A stretch of 64,000 bases of DNA from CACIIZ01 sp045565285. Lineage in GTDB: Bacteria; Pseudomonadota; Alphaproteobacteria; Rhodobacterales; Rhodobacteraceae. Each line of letters starts with the position of its first letter. Positions within the stretch are counted from its first letter, which is position 1. The DNA lies in assembly GCA_045565285.1 (NCBI GenBank), contig JBJLFR010000026.1:14030-78029 (forward strand). The letters run 5' to 3'. Of the stretch, positions 1-9,462 are shown piece by piece. The notes below the pieces were generated by a model. It had not been told where the DNA came from. It saw only the letters and a list, made by a program, of their open reading frames with translations, and ran no database searches. The position numbers and the translations under genes were made by a program.

Positions 1-72
1 AATCGCAATCGATCTATTATAAGTTCATCAGATCCAAATTTAGTTACTAATATTGATAAAAAGAGCCAATAG
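1..72 (+). CDS. C-terminal tail of an unidentified upstream gene (partial)
   Basis: Frame 1 is open from the window edge for 23 codons and stops with TAG at 70-72; the other two forward frames stop earlier. The tail is polar and lysine-rich with no recognisable motif. It lies 60 bases before the RACo-like gene on the same strand, so it may be the upstream member of the same operon. In other genomes RACo-like genes often follow corrinoid methyltransferase genes, but nothing visible here identifies the product. Confidence 0.3.
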   Translation, partial: NRNRSIISSSDPNLVTNIDKKSQ

Positions 73-132
73 AAGAAGAAATAGAAGAGGATAATATAAT
101 TTATAAATAATTATTTTTTTATAAAAAAAGAA

Positions 133-2181
133 ATGAAAATAGCTAATAAAAGTAAAAAAAATTTATCTAAAAATCTTAATGTATTTTTTACTCCATCCGG
201 TTTAAGAGGTAACATAAAAAGTGGAACTACTGTCTTAGAAGCAGCTAGACAATTAGGAGTTGATTTAGATAGTGTTTGTGGAAGTAGAGGCATTTGTACA
301 AAATGTAAAATAAAGCCATCTTTTGGAAACTTTTCAAAATTTGGAATAATAGCTGAGAAAGAAAATTTAAACTCACTAACTGAGGTTGAAAAAAAATCAC
401 TAGAAAAAAAACGTATCAGCGTAGATGAACGGCTAGGTTGTCAAACAAAAATAATTGGAGATGTCGTAATTGATGTACCTGAAGAAAGTCAGGTTCATAA
501 ACAAGTTATAAGAAAAAGAATAGAATTAAGAGATATAGATATTAATTCAGCTACAAAACTTCATTATGTTGAAGTTGATCAACCGGACATCCATAATCCT
601 TCTGGAGATTTACAAAGATTATTTTTAGCTTTAGAGGAACAATGGGGAATTAAAGAAGCAACAATTTCCTTAAAAATATTAACAAAATTACAAATCATAC
701 TAAGAAAAGGAAATTGGTGCGTTACATGTGCAGTTTTTAATAGTGAAAATGCAAATAGAGAAATTTTAAATATATGGCCTGGTTTTTTGGACTCAAATCT
801 TTATGGAATAGCAATAGATTTAGGATCAACTACCATTGCAGCCCACATTTGTGATCTTAATTCAGGGAAAATTATTAATTCATCTGGCGTAATGAATCCA
901 CAGATAAGATTTGGAGAAGATCTTATGAGTAGAGTTAGCTTTTCAATGATGAATATCAATGGTACCGAAAAGCTCAAAAACGCAGTTCAAGGAACTATTA
1001 ATGAATTATGTGGGAATTTAATCAAGGAGAGTCAAATTGATAAAAAGTTAGTTGTAGAAATCTCTTTGGTTTGTAATCCAGTAATGCATCATTTACTGTT
1101 AGGTATAAACCCCACAGAATTAGGCCAGGCTCCTTTTGCATTAGCAGCATCAGATTCTCTTTATTTCCAAAATGATGAATTAGGTTTATTTTCACTAGAA
1201 AATTCTAAAGTATATATATTGCCTTGTATAGCTGGACATGTTGGAGCAGATGCCGCTGCAGTGATATTGTCGGAAACTCCAAATGAGTCTAATGATAACA
1301 TACTGATCATAGATGTTGGTACTAATGCCGAGCTTATTCTTGGAAATAAAAATGAAGTTTATGCTTGTTCATCTCCTACTGGCCCCGCATTTGAAGGGGC
1401 TCAAATTTCAGCTGGTCAAAGAGCTGCACCTGGGGCCATTGAAAAGGTACGAATTGATCCAATTTCAAAAGAACCTACATTTAAAATAATAGGATGTGAT
1501 TGGTGGTCAGACAATGAAAAATTCAAAAATTATATTAAAAAACAACCAATTACTGGTATTTGTGGATCTGGTATAATTGAAGCAATAGCTGAAATGAGAA
1601 TTGCAGGAATTGTAGATGCCTCAGGATTAATTGGATCAAATTTAGAGACTGGATCAGAAAGGTGCATAGCTGATGGTAGAACAAATAGCTATTTAATTTA
1701 TGAAGAAAAAAATGATGTTGGAACTAAAATAAAAGTTACAAATGGGGATGTAAGAGCAATACAATTAGCAAAAGCGGCTTTATTTGCAGGCTCCAGATTA
1801 TTAATGGATGAAATGAATATAGAAAAAGTTGATAAAATAATTTTGGCTGGCGCTTTTGGTGCACACATATCAACAAAGCATGCTATGATTCTTGGAATGA
1901 TCCCAGACTGCATTCTAGATAATGTGACATCTGCAGGAAATGCTGCCAGCGCGGGTGCAAGAATAGCTTTGCTCAATAAAAATTCACGTACTGAAATATC
2001 AAAAATAGTCAAACAAATAAATAAAATTGAAACAGCGATGGAGCAAAAGTTTCAGGAATATTTTGTTTCAGCTTCAGCTATACCAAATTCAATGTTTGCT
2101 TTTCAAGAGTTAGAAAAAGTAGTAAATTTGCCTAATATAAGTTTTAATAAAAAGAAAAGATCAAATAGAATAAATAAATAA
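133..2181 (+). CDS. RACo-like ferredoxin/ASKHA activator of corrinoid proteins (DUF4445 family)
   Basis: 682 residues, the usual length of the family. The N-terminus carries a plant-type 2Fe-2S ferredoxin domain with C49-x5-C55-x2-C58 and a fourth Cys near residue 103. The C-terminal two thirds is an ASKHA-fold ATPase module, with phosphate-binding stretches IAIDLGSTT and IIDVGTNAEL, then GICGSGIIEAIAEM and ILAGAFGAH. Family members (RACo, RamA) use ATP and a low-potential electron to return cobalamin from inactive Co(II) to Co(I) in methyltransferase systems. In marine alphaproteobacteria they usually sit beside MttB-like or MtgA-like methyltransferases, which would lie left of this window. 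The ATG has only an A-rich leader and no clear Shine-Dalgarno. The family call is firm; the partner methyltransferase is not visible. Confidence 0.88.
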   Translation: MKIANKSKKNLSKNLNVFFTPSGLRGNIKSGTTVLEAARQLGVDLDSVCGSRGICTKCKIKPSFGNFSKFGIIAEKENLNSLTEVEKKSLEKKRISVDERLGCQTKIIGDVVIDVPEESQVHKQVIRKRIELRDIDINSATKLHYVEVDQPDIHNPSGDLQRLFLALEEQWGIKEATISLKILTKLQIILRKGNWCVTCAVFNSENANREILNIWPGFLDSNLYGIAIDLGSTTIAAHICDLNSGKIINSSGVMNPQIRFGEDLMSRVSFSMMNINGTEKLKNAVQGTINELCGNLIKESQIDKKLVVEISLVCNPVMHHLLLGINPTELGQAPFALAASDSLYFQNDELGLFSLENSKVYILPCIAGHVGADAAAVILSETPNESNDNILIIDVGTNAELILGNKNEVYACSSPTGPAFEGAQISAGQRAAPGAIEKVRIDPISKEPTFKIIGCDWWSDNEKFKNYIKKQPITGICGSGIIEAIAEMRIAGIVDASGLIGSNLETGSERCIADGRTNSYLIYEEKNDVGTKIKVTNGDVRAIQLAKAALFAGSRLLMDEMNIEKVDKIILAGAFGAHISTKHAMILGMIPDCILDNVTSAGNAASAGARIALLNKNSRTEISKIVKQINKIETAMEQKFQEYFVSASAIPNSMFAFQELEKVVNLPNISFNKKKRSNRINK

Positions 2182-2247
2182 ATTAAAATAGTAAAAAATT
2201 TTTCTAATTTTTTAAAATAAATTTTAAATTACTTTTAGGGTGAAATT

Positions 2248-2652
2248 TTGAATATTTTCAGGTTAATATATAAATCAAAACCATTCGGTTATGATACAGC
2301 AATTTTGAATGGTATATTAACTGATGCTATAACCTATAATTCCAAGAATGATATAACTGGCGCTCTAATTTGTAGAGAAGATATATATTTGCAACTTCTT
2401 GAAGGCCCTGAGCTTAAGGTTAGTAATACTTTTCAAAAAATACTTGATGATGACAGACACTTAGAAGTTGAACTGTTAATTAAAGAGCATTGTAATAAAA
2501 GAATTTTTCCAAAATGGAAAATGAAAGATGATCCTGCAAGAAGTTGGTTTTGGAATAAAGAAGAAATCCAATCAGGAATTTTCAGTACTGTCGATAGGAA
2601 TAGCATTATAGAAGTTTTTGAAAAAATTTCTTATGAAATTAAAGACCCATGA
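2248..2652 (+). CDS. short BLUF-domain blue-light photoreceptor
   Basis: 134 residues that are essentially one BLUF domain with no fused output. The flavin-binding residues known from AppA/PixD can be placed: Tyr8 (RLIY), Asn31 (YNSKNDITG), Gln49 (YLQLLEGP), Trp90 and Met92 (FPKWKM). The Asn-Gln spacing of 18 and Gln-Met spacing of 43 match AppA. BLUF proteins bind FAD and rearrange hydrogen bonds around Tyr/Gln in blue light, signalling through a partner. The start is TTG at 2248, chosen because AGGG at 2237-2240 is well placed and the protein begins where the family does. The partner is unknown. Confidence 0.92.
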   Translation: MNIFRLIYKSKPFGYDTAILNGILTDAITYNSKNDITGALICREDIYLQLLEGPELKVSNTFQKILDDDRHLEVELLIKEHCNKRIFPKWKMKDDPARSWFWNKEEIQSGIFSTVDRNSIIEVFEKISYEIKDP

Positions 2653-2802
2653 AAAAATAACAAAGCTTTAAAATAATTAAAATTTAACTATAAAATCTTC
2701 AGTATTTATGAATTAAATAAAAATTAAAAAAAATTTGTTTATTTTTTTTTATTTTTAAACTTATAATTTAAAAATGAACTCTTTAAATCAGGACAATTTA
2801 TT

Positions 2803-3531
2803 ATGGATATTAATTCTAAATTAAAATCAAAAATTAAATCGAATAGGAAGTCTATTTTTGAATTAGACGCTAAAATTGAAGAGAATCGATCAAAAATAGA
2901 AGAGATAAGATCTTCATCAGAAAGAGACAATGCATCTATAGCTAGAAATTACACAGCAGCATTTTATGGCAATCATCATTTAACAAAGAGAAATACGGAG
3001 GAAATTTTTAAGAATAGAATTGCTATTCTTAATAACATGGATGTTGAAGGTGAAGTTGAAGTTAATTTTAGAGAGACTATGATAAATATGGCAAATATTG
3101 ATTATTTCACTCATAGAGCTGAAGTGAATCAAGAAATTATAAATATAAACCAGAAATTATCTGAGGTTAATTCATTACTTATTCAAATAAACAAAGCAAT
3201 AATGTCTAGAAATGAAAAATCCGTAAGATTTAATAGGAAAAATATCGAAATCAATAAGAGATTTTTAAATGGAGAATTTCATCCTTCAAAAGCAACTACT
3301 TCGGCTAATAATAAAAGATCAAAAGATAATGAAGTTCAATGTATAAAACTTTCAAAAGCAGCAGATAGGAATAAAATTAAATTAGAAAAACTAAAAAAGC
3401 TTGGGCAAGAAAACGCAGCAAATGTTCTTCGAAATTCTATTGAAATCTCGAAAAGAAGAAATCAAATTACTGAAAATCAAGAAGAGGTAATTGCAAATCA
3501 AAAACAAATAGCCAATACTATTTTTAATTAA
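2803..3531 (+). CDS. coiled-coil protein of unknown function
   Basis: 242 residues, very rich in Lys, Glu, Asn and Ile, with no signal peptide or membrane segment. Most of the chain looks like long coiled coil. Asparagines recur every seven residues (N57, N64, N71, N78), and Ile-Asn pairs recur at both ends. I recognise no family. The gene is separated by about 150 AT-rich bases from the BLUF gene and by 126 from the acyltransferase gene, so it may be monocistronic. A structural or filament role would suit the composition, but that is only a guess. Confidence 0.7.
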   Translation: MDINSKLKSKIKSNRKSIFELDAKIEENRSKIEEIRSSSERDNASIARNYTAAFYGNHHLTKRNTEEIFKNRIAILNNMDVEGEVEVNFRETMINMANIDYFTHRAEVNQEIININQKLSEVNSLLIQINKAIMSRNEKSVRFNRKNIEINKRFLNGEFHPSKATTSANNKRSKDNEVQCIKLSKAADRNKIKLEKLKKLGQENAANVLRNSIEISKRRNQITENQEEVIANQKQIANTIFN

Positions 3532-3657
3532 GTTAACTATAAGTTTTTTTTATTAATTAATGTGGAATTATTTCCGCGCTAAGTTAATAATATTATTTTT
3601 TAATTTTTTTAATAAAAAATATAAATTTATGGAAATTCCTATCATAGTTTTTTAATA

Positions 3658-4386
3658 ATGACTTATCAATTAAAAATTTCTAAAAGTTTAAGGGAAATAA
3701 ATCTATCCCAATTGTTTCGAAGTAGGATTTTTAGAAATACTAGCAGTGTTTCTGATGCAGATGAATTTGATGAAAGATGCACTCATTTTTTAATATTTGA
3801 TCAATTAAATTCAAATAAATTAGTATGTGTATTTCGTATCTATTTTATAAATGATTATGATCAAATCGATAAATCTTATTCTAATAAATATTATAGACTC
3901 AATAATTTGAAAAAAATAAACGACCCTATGCTGGAATTAGGAAGGTTCTGCATAGATCCTAATTATAATGACCCAAAGATTATTATGACAGCTTGGTCTG
4001 CGATTCGTAAAATTGTTGAATATAAAAAAATTAAATTCCTTTTTGGATGCTCAAGTTTTATAGGTACTAGTATAGATAGATACTTAGATTGTTTCAAATA
4101 TTTGAAGTATAAATATGTAGCTCCACCAAAATATTTACCTTATGTTAAAGCACCTCAAGTATTAAAATTTAGTAAAATTATTAACTTAAATAAATTTTGT
4201 ATTAGAAATGCAAAAAAAAATCTCCCCCCTCTTCTTTCTTCATATTTAAATCTAGGTGGATGGGTTTCAGACCATGCAGTAATAGACTACGATCTTCAAA
4301 CTATGCATGTATTTACTGGTTTAGAAGTTGAAGCAATACCTGAAAATAGGCTTCGTTTTTTAAGATCTTTTAATTTTAATACATAA
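3658..4386 (+). CDS. OlsB-like N-acyltransferase (GNAT, ornithine lipid type)
   Basis: 242 residues. It shows the hemolysin/OlsB-type pattern: an Arg-rich start (LFRSRIF), DEFDERCTHFLIFD, LVCVFRIYF, then LELGRFCIDPNYNDPKII followed by AWSAI. OlsB transfers a 3-hydroxyacyl chain from acyl-ACP to the alpha-amino group of ornithine, the first step of ornithine lipid synthesis, which saves phosphate in marine bacteria. No OlsA O-acyltransferase is adjacent. The amino-acid acceptor cannot be read from sequence and could be ornithine, glutamine or another residue. The next gene is convergent, 27 bases downstream. Confidence 0.75.
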   Translation: MTYQLKISKSLREINLSQLFRSRIFRNTSSVSDADEFDERCTHFLIFDQLNSNKLVCVFRIYFINDYDQIDKSYSNKYYRLNNLKKINDPMLELGRFCIDPNYNDPKIIMTAWSAIRKIVEYKKIKFLFGCSSFIGTSIDRYLDCFKYLKYKYVAPPKYLPYVKAPQVLKFSKIINLNKFCIRNAKKNLPPLLSSYLNLGGWVSDHAVIDYDLQTMHVFTGLEVEAIPENRLRFLRSFNFNT

Positions 4387-4413
4387 AATTATTCCTTAAT
4401 ATCAGCAAACTTT

Positions 4414-6846
4414 CTATTTGAAGCATCTCATCTTTTCTCCATTAGGATCATATGCAGCCTCTTCTATGACTTTTGCAACTAAAAAATCTTGTCCTATTTT
4501 TACTTTTACTTTTTTAAATTTGCTGTATGTGTCAGTATTTAATAAAGCTAAAGCTATAGGTTTGTTTATTCTAAAACCAAATGCTGCAGAAGTAGTTATC
4601 CCAATAATTTTATTTTTAAAATAAACTATTTCATTACCAATTGGAAAGCAGTTTGGTTCCTCAAATATCAAGCTTACTAATCTTTTATCAGGTTTGTCAG
4701 AACCAATATTTTTTAATTCTAAACTATAATTAGAATAACTTTCTTGCAAATTTTTCATAAATCTATCTGAAAAAACCATATTTGGAGTTGTGTCAGAATC
4801 AAAATCCTGTCCATAAGAAAGAAACTTTTTTTCTATTCTCATTGAATTTTGAGCAAAAAGACCAAATGGTTTAATATTTTTTTCAAGAAATAATGTGGCT
4901 ATTTTGTCTACATCTTCTATTTTACAACTCATTTCCCATCCAGGCTCCCCTATAAACGAAAAACGCCCGACCATCACATCTATATCTAAAAATTTACCAA
5001 AACCTAATTTAAAAAAATTAATACCATTTATCCATTCTGAACCTGGGATTTCTTTTAGTAAATTTGAAGTTTTTGGACCAAAAACTCCAATAATCGAATA
5101 TTTATCACTTATATCAATTATTTTAACGTCTGAATAAGGGTTTAATTTATTAAAAAAATAGCTTTTTATTTTAAAAAAAATTGAATTACTTATTTGAATT
5201 CTAAAATTAAAATCATTCAATTTAAAAATTACTAAATCACATTCAATTCCACCTTTTTTATTTAGAATTAATCCATAAATAATTGAAAAATCTGGTTTAT
5301 CAAAATTAGCTGTACAAATTGATTTTAGGAACATTTTTGCGTCTTGACCATTAATTTCAATTTTACCAAAGCTTGATAAATCGATAATTCCTGCACTATT
5401 TTGAACATGATATACTTCCTCCTTAACACTATTAAACCAATCAGGTTTTTTAAAGGTAAGTACAGGATCTCTCTTGCAATTAAAGAATAAAGGTCTTTCA
5501 ATGGCATTAACTTGTCCAAAAAAAGCTCCCATTTTTTTCCATTTATTATGAAGAGTCATTTGCCTTAAATTTCTAGAAGTATTCCATTGCCTACCTGGAT
5601 AAGAAATTTCATAATGGTTTCCTAATACTTCAGGAACCCTTTTTGATAACACATTAATATCATAAAAAACTGGATCAAATCTTCTTGGATCCAACTCATG
5701 TAGATCAAAGGGAGTACTACCTTCAATTATTAACTTTGATAAAGCCATGCCAGCTCCACCTGCACTTGCTATTCCAATAGAATTTAATCCAGCGTTAATA
5801 AACAATCCTTTTTGATTACTTATTTCCCCTAATAAGAAATTTCCATCTGGTGTGAAACTTTCAGGACCGTTTAATAACATTTTAATTGGTGCATTTTCTA
5901 ATAGTGGTAACCTATGTAATGCATTTCTCATCATTGGTTCAAAATGATCCCAATCTTCAGGTAAAAGTTGAAAACTGAAATCTTCACCTAATAATGTAGG
6001 ATCAATTGATTTACCTAGAGGTTCAAAACAACCTACTAATAAACCGCCTGAATCATCTCTTATGTACAAATGAGAGTCATGATCAGAAAGAGTAGGTAAA
6101 TTTTGATTAATTTCCTTTAATCCTTGTGTTAACAAATAAAAATGTTCACATGGCCAAATTGGAACATCAGCTCCTGAATTTTGAGCAATTTTTTTGCTCC
6201 ATAACCCTGAACAAATTACTACTTTTTCAGTTTTAATAACTCCCTTGTTAGTTTCAACTCCATAAATTTTTCCTGACTTAGTTAAAGTATTTAATACTTT
6301 ACAATTCTCATATATTTTAGCACCATTTTTTTTGGCCCCTTTAATTAATGCATTGCAAAGGTCAGTGGGACTGACCCTACCATCTTCTGGAGACCATACT
6401 GCTCCTATAACATCTGCAGAATTCATAAGTGGCCAAATCTGTTTTGCCTCTTTTGGTGATACAAATTCTGTTTTTATTCCAAACAAATTAGCTAAATTTT
6501 CTTGACGCCTAATATGTATGAGCCTGTCTTTATTACATGCAATTGAAAGAGAACCTTTATTTATCCACCCAACACTTTGACCAGTCTCTATTTCTAAATC
6601 CTTATAAAGCTTTATTGAGTACTTGATTAATTCTGTTAAATTTCTTGATGATCGTAATGCTCGAACTTGTGCTGCAGAATGCCAGGTAGTACCAGAAGAA
6701 ATTCTGTCTCTTTCTAAAAGAACTACATCTGTAATTCCATATTTAGAAAGATGATAAATAGTGGAGCAACCAATAGCTCCACCACCAATAACTACAACCG
6801 AAGCGTGACTAGGTAGTAACAAATTATCACTTGAAGGAGTTGACAT
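4414..6846 (-). CDS. FAD-dependent dehydrogenase fused to GcvT domains (dimethylglycine/sarcosine dehydrogenase-like)
   Basis: 810 residues. An N-terminal DAO-type FAD domain has the dinucleotide motif VVVIGGGAIGCS at about 17-28, followed by SGTTWHSAAQV. The His in that stretch is where mammalian dimethylglycine and sarcosine dehydrogenases bind FAD covalently. The second half (from about residue 430) is a GcvT/aminomethyltransferase fold, which in the family passes the released one-carbon unit to tetrahydrofolate. The likely role is oxidative N-demethylation of a methylated amine; the substrate cannot be chosen from sequence. It is divergent from an amino-acid-type ABC importer 60 bases away, which may bring in its substrate (inference). 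Confidence 0.82.
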   Translation of the reverse strand: MSTPSSDNLLLPSHASVVVIGGGAIGCSTIYHLSKYGITDVVLLERDRISSGTTWHSAAQVRALRSSRNLTELIKYSIKLYKDLEIETGQSVGWINKGSLSIACNKDRLIHIRRQENLANLFGIKTEFVSPKEAKQIWPLMNSADVIGAVWSPEDGRVSPTDLCNALIKGAKKNGAKIYENCKVLNTLTKSGKIYGVETNKGVIKTEKVVICSGLWSKKIAQNSGADVPIWPCEHFYLLTQGLKEINQNLPTLSDHDSHLYIRDDSGGLLVGCFEPLGKSIDPTLLGEDFSFQLLPEDWDHFEPMMRNALHRLPLLENAPIKMLLNGPESFTPDGNFLLGEISNQKGLFINAGLNSIGIASAGGAGMALSKLIIEGSTPFDLHELDPRRFDPVFYDINVLSKRVPEVLGNHYEISYPGRQWNTSRNLRQMTLHNKWKKMGAFFGQVNAIERPLFFNCKRDPVLTFKKPDWFNSVKEEVYHVQNSAGIIDLSSFGKIEINGQDAKMFLKSICTANFDKPDFSIIYGLILNKKGGIECDLVIFKLNDFNFRIQISNSIFFKIKSYFFNKLNPYSDVKIIDISDKYSIIGVFGPKTSNLLKEIPGSEWINGINFFKLGFGKFLDIDVMVGRFSFIGEPGWEMSCKIEDVDKIATLFLEKNIKPFGLFAQNSMRIEKKFLSYGQDFDSDTTPNMVFSDRFMKNLQESYSNYSLELKNIGSDKPDKRLVSLIFEEPNCFPIGNEIVYFKNKIIGITTSAAFGFRINKPIALALLNTDTYSKFKKVKVKIGQDFLVAKVIEEAAYDPNGEKMRCFK

Positions 6847-6906
6847 TTCAAAATGTTTATTATCAAGATACTAGTTCAATATTGTATGTATAAGGAGAAA
6901 ATAACA

Positions 6907-7746
6907 ATGAAAAAAATAATAGCTTCCTTTATAACAACTATTTTAATAATCTCACCTTTTTCATTATTTGCAGACGGTCATGCATGTACTAATGATGTAT
7001 GGAATAAGGTAATGTCCCGCGGAAAGATCGTAGTTGGGGTAAAAGCAGATTATAAACCATGGGGATTTCGAAATTCTGATGGAAGTATAGTTGGAATGGA
7101 AATTGATATGGCAGCTGATGTGGCTGCTAAAATGGGTGTAGACTTAGAGTTAGTAGCAGTTCAATCTTCAAATAGAATGCAGTTTTTAGAACAAGGTAAA
7201 ATTGATCTTATGATTGCAACTATGTCAGACAGAAAAGACCGAAGAGAGATAGTAGGTATAGTGGGACCAAACTACTATACATCTGGTACAAATATTATGT
7301 CTCCAAAAGCTTTGGGTTTAAAAAATTGGGAAGATCTTAGGGGCAAACCAGTTTGTGGAAAACAAGGTGCTTTTTATAACCAAATAGTAGAAGAAAGATA
7401 TGGTGCAAAAATAGTTGCTTTCACAGGAAATGCCGAAGCTAAACAAGCCTTAAGAGATAAAAAATGTATTGCTTGGGTATATGATGATAGCTCTATTGGT
7501 TCTGATCTAAGTTCAGGTGAATATGACGAATTTGAAATGCCATTAAATTCTGAAGATGATAATCCATGGGCATTAGCTGTTCCATCGAAAGAAAGAAACT
7601 GCACATTTGGAAGATTCATGTCAGGAATGCAATATCAATGGCATCAAGATGGCTCACTAATAGCTCTTGAAAAGAAATGGGGAATAAAACCTACAAAATA
7701 TTTAGCTGACTATAATGAAAGAATGAAAGACTGGTTAGCTGATTAA
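6907..7746 (+). CDS. periplasmic amino-acid-type solute-binding protein
   Basis: About 279 residues from the ATG at 6907, chosen because AAGGAGAAA at 6892-6900 is well spaced and the chain then begins with a typical signal peptide (MKKIIASF, hydrophobic core, cleavage near LFADGHA). An ATG at 6853 in the same frame would add an odd 18-residue leader. The mature chain is a family 3 (SBP_bac_3) binding protein: WGFRNSDGSIVGMEIDMAADVA and IDLMIATMSDRKDRREIV are typical. It starts an ABC operon with two permeases and an ATPase. The ligand is probably a polar amino acid or related amine. Confidence 0.9.
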   Translation: MKKIIASFITTILIISPFSLFADGHACTNDVWNKVMSRGKIVVGVKADYKPWGFRNSDGSIVGMEIDMAADVAAKMGVDLELVAVQSSNRMQFLEQGKIDLMIATMSDRKDRREIVGIVGPNYYTSGTNIMSPKALGLKNWEDLRGKPVCGKQGAFYNQIVEERYGAKIVAFTGNAEAKQALRDKKCIAWVYDDSSIGSDLSSGEYDEFEMPLNSEDDNPWALAVPSKERNCTFGRFMSGMQYQWHQDGSLIALEKKWGIKPTKYLADYNERMKDWLAD

Positions 7747-7755
7747 TTTTTTTAA

Positions 7756-7803
7756 AACTTGATTAGTGATTTTACAACTATTAATAAAATTACTAGTCAA
7801 GTT
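7756..7803 (+). terminator. stem-loop between binding-protein and permease genes
   Basis: Arms 7756-7773 and 7786-7803 are complementary at 16 of 18 positions, with a 12-base loop between them, ten bases after the stop of the binding-protein gene. The following bases are AAAATTT, so this is not a clean intrinsic terminator on the plus strand. It more likely protects the binding-protein mRNA 3' end or partly attenuates transcription into the permease genes, as is common in ABC operons. Confidence 0.5.
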
Positions 7804-7826
7804 AAAATTTATTTCATTGGTTTTTC

Positions 7827-8579
7827 ATGGAACATATAGCTGATTTTTTCAGGCAGTTGGCTGAGGAATATCCAAGGTGGAATTTTATTTGGATTTATGA
7901 GTCTTCCCAAAGAGCAAAGATACTGAGTGGAATTTGGATGACCATTAAACTCTCAATTGCCTGTTTAATTTTTTCAGTTATTATTGGTGTTTTTGGTGCT
8001 TTTGCTCAAGGAAGTAAAAATTTCCTTGTTCGATTATTTGTTCAAAGTTATATTCAATTCTTTAGAAATACCCCACCATTTGTTCAACTTTTATTTTTTT
8101 ATTTTGCATTGGGACAATTTACTCCTACTTACAGTCCGGATGGTTGGCTTGAACTACCGATCATTTCTAATGTTGGATGGGCTATAATATCACTTTCTTT
8201 TTTTGCTGGAGCTTTTAATGTTGAAATCTTTAGAGCTGGTATTGAGGCGATACCTGAAAGCACTCGTGAAGCAGCAGCATCACTAGGCTTTACAAGATTA
8301 CAGATATTTAGATACATAGTTTTTCCTCTAGCTTTAAGAATTTCATTACCTTCTTTGAATAACAATCTTGTTAATCTTGTAAAAACCACCACTCAAGCTT
8401 TTGCCATAGCTGTACCAGAATTATTGTACCAATCCGTAACAATATGGAATGATTATCCATCTGCTCTTTATCCAACTATGCTTTTAGTTTTCATAGTTTA
8501 CATAATTTTGGTAGGTCTTTTAGTAATAAGTATGAATAATTGGGAAAGAAATATGCGTATTCCAGGATATGGTATTTAA
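7827..8579 (+). CDS. ABC transporter permease 1, polar amino acid type
   Basis: 250 residues with about five hydrophobic segments. It carries the HisM/HisQ family EAA loop EAAASLGFTRLQIFRYIVFP near residue 150. It forms the inner-membrane channel with the next gene. The downstream permease overlaps it by 11 bases if the ATG at 8569 is used, so the two are almost certainly translated together. Confidence 0.92.
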   Translation: MEHIADFFRQLAEEYPRWNFIWIYESSQRAKILSGIWMTIKLSIACLIFSVIIGVFGAFAQGSKNFLVRLFVQSYIQFFRNTPPFVQLLFFYFALGQFTPTYSPDGWLELPIISNVGWAIISLSFFAGAFNVEIFRAGIEAIPESTREAAASLGFTRLQIFRYIVFPLALRISLPSLNNNLVNLVKTTTQAFAIAVPELLYQSVTIWNDYPSALYPTMLLVFIVYIILVGLLVISMNNWERNMRIPGYGI

Positions 8580-9456
8580 AGTGAAAAATTACTATATTTC
8601 AAAATCTAAAACTGATCTTCCAATAATGAAACCATTTATTATTTCGGGTAGCTCTTATGGTAATCTTTCACAATGGCTAGTAAATTTTTCACCAGCAATA
8701 TTTATTTTTTTAATTTTAATTGTCATATCATGGCCTTTTTTTTCTTTTGGACAAAACAATTATACAATAAAGACAGCATTTGATGCACTAATCAAATGGG
8801 TGCCCTTTTTATTTTTTGGAGGCTTTCTATTCAATATTTTAATATCACTATTTGCAATGTTGTTTGGCACATTAGCTGGAGCAATCTTAGGTCTAGGGCA
8901 AATTTCTCAACTCTTTATAATTCGCAAATCTTCCTGGTTCTTTACTCAATTATTTAGAAATTCTCCTTGGCTAGTAATACTTTTTATAGTGCTATTAGCA
9001 TTTCCATTTGAGATAGTTATTTTTGGTTTTATAATTCCAATTCCCGATTGGATGAAAGCAGTTTTTGGACTTTCTCTTCCAGTTATGGCTAATATCTCTG
9101 AAATAGTAAGGGGTGCCGTTTTATCTGTACCAAAAGGACAATGGGAAGCAGCTGAAAGTTTAGCTTTTAGTAGACTTCAAATTCTTTGGAAAATCATCTT
9201 ACCACAATGTTTTAAAAGAATGATCCCACCTTGGATGAACTGGTATGCTATTTTAACAATGGCAACACCACTATGCTCTCTACTAGGGGTTGAAGAAATA
9301 ATTACTCTTTCAAGGCAAGCAATGGAGGCAGAAAATAATCATCCTGAACTCTTAATACCTTTTTATAGTTTTGCATTAGCTTTATTTTTTATTTATTGTT
9401 ACCCTATTGCAAAATTTACTATTTATTTAGAAAAGAAATATAGTGTTAAATTATAA
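8569..9456 (+). CDS. ABC transporter permease 2, polar amino acid type
   Basis: 295 residues with a polar N-terminal extension of about 40 residues, then several membrane segments. The EAA loop is EAAESLAFSRLQILWKIILP near residue 200. It pairs with the upstream permease. The ATG at 8569 overlaps the preceding stop; a GTG at 8581 just after that stop is an alternative start. Confidence 0.9.
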   Translation: MVFKVKNYYISKSKTDLPIMKPFIISGSSYGNLSQWLVNFSPAIFIFLILIVISWPFFSFGQNNYTIKTAFDALIKWVPFLFFGGFLFNILISLFAMLFGTLAGAILGLGQISQLFIIRKSSWFFTQLFRNSPWLVILFIVLLAFPFEIVIFGFIIPIPDWMKAVFGLSLPVMANISEIVRGAVLSVPKGQWEAAESLAFSRLQILWKIILPQCFKRMIPPWMNWYAILTMATPLCSLLGVEEIITLSRQAMEAENNHPELLIPFYSFALALFFIYCYPIAKFTIYLEKKYSVKL

Positions 9457-9462
9457 ATTGAC

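Noticed and set aside
1698..2012. 104-codon open frame on the minus strand
   Set aside because: It lies within the RACo-like gene, whose protein matches its family throughout. A shadow frame.
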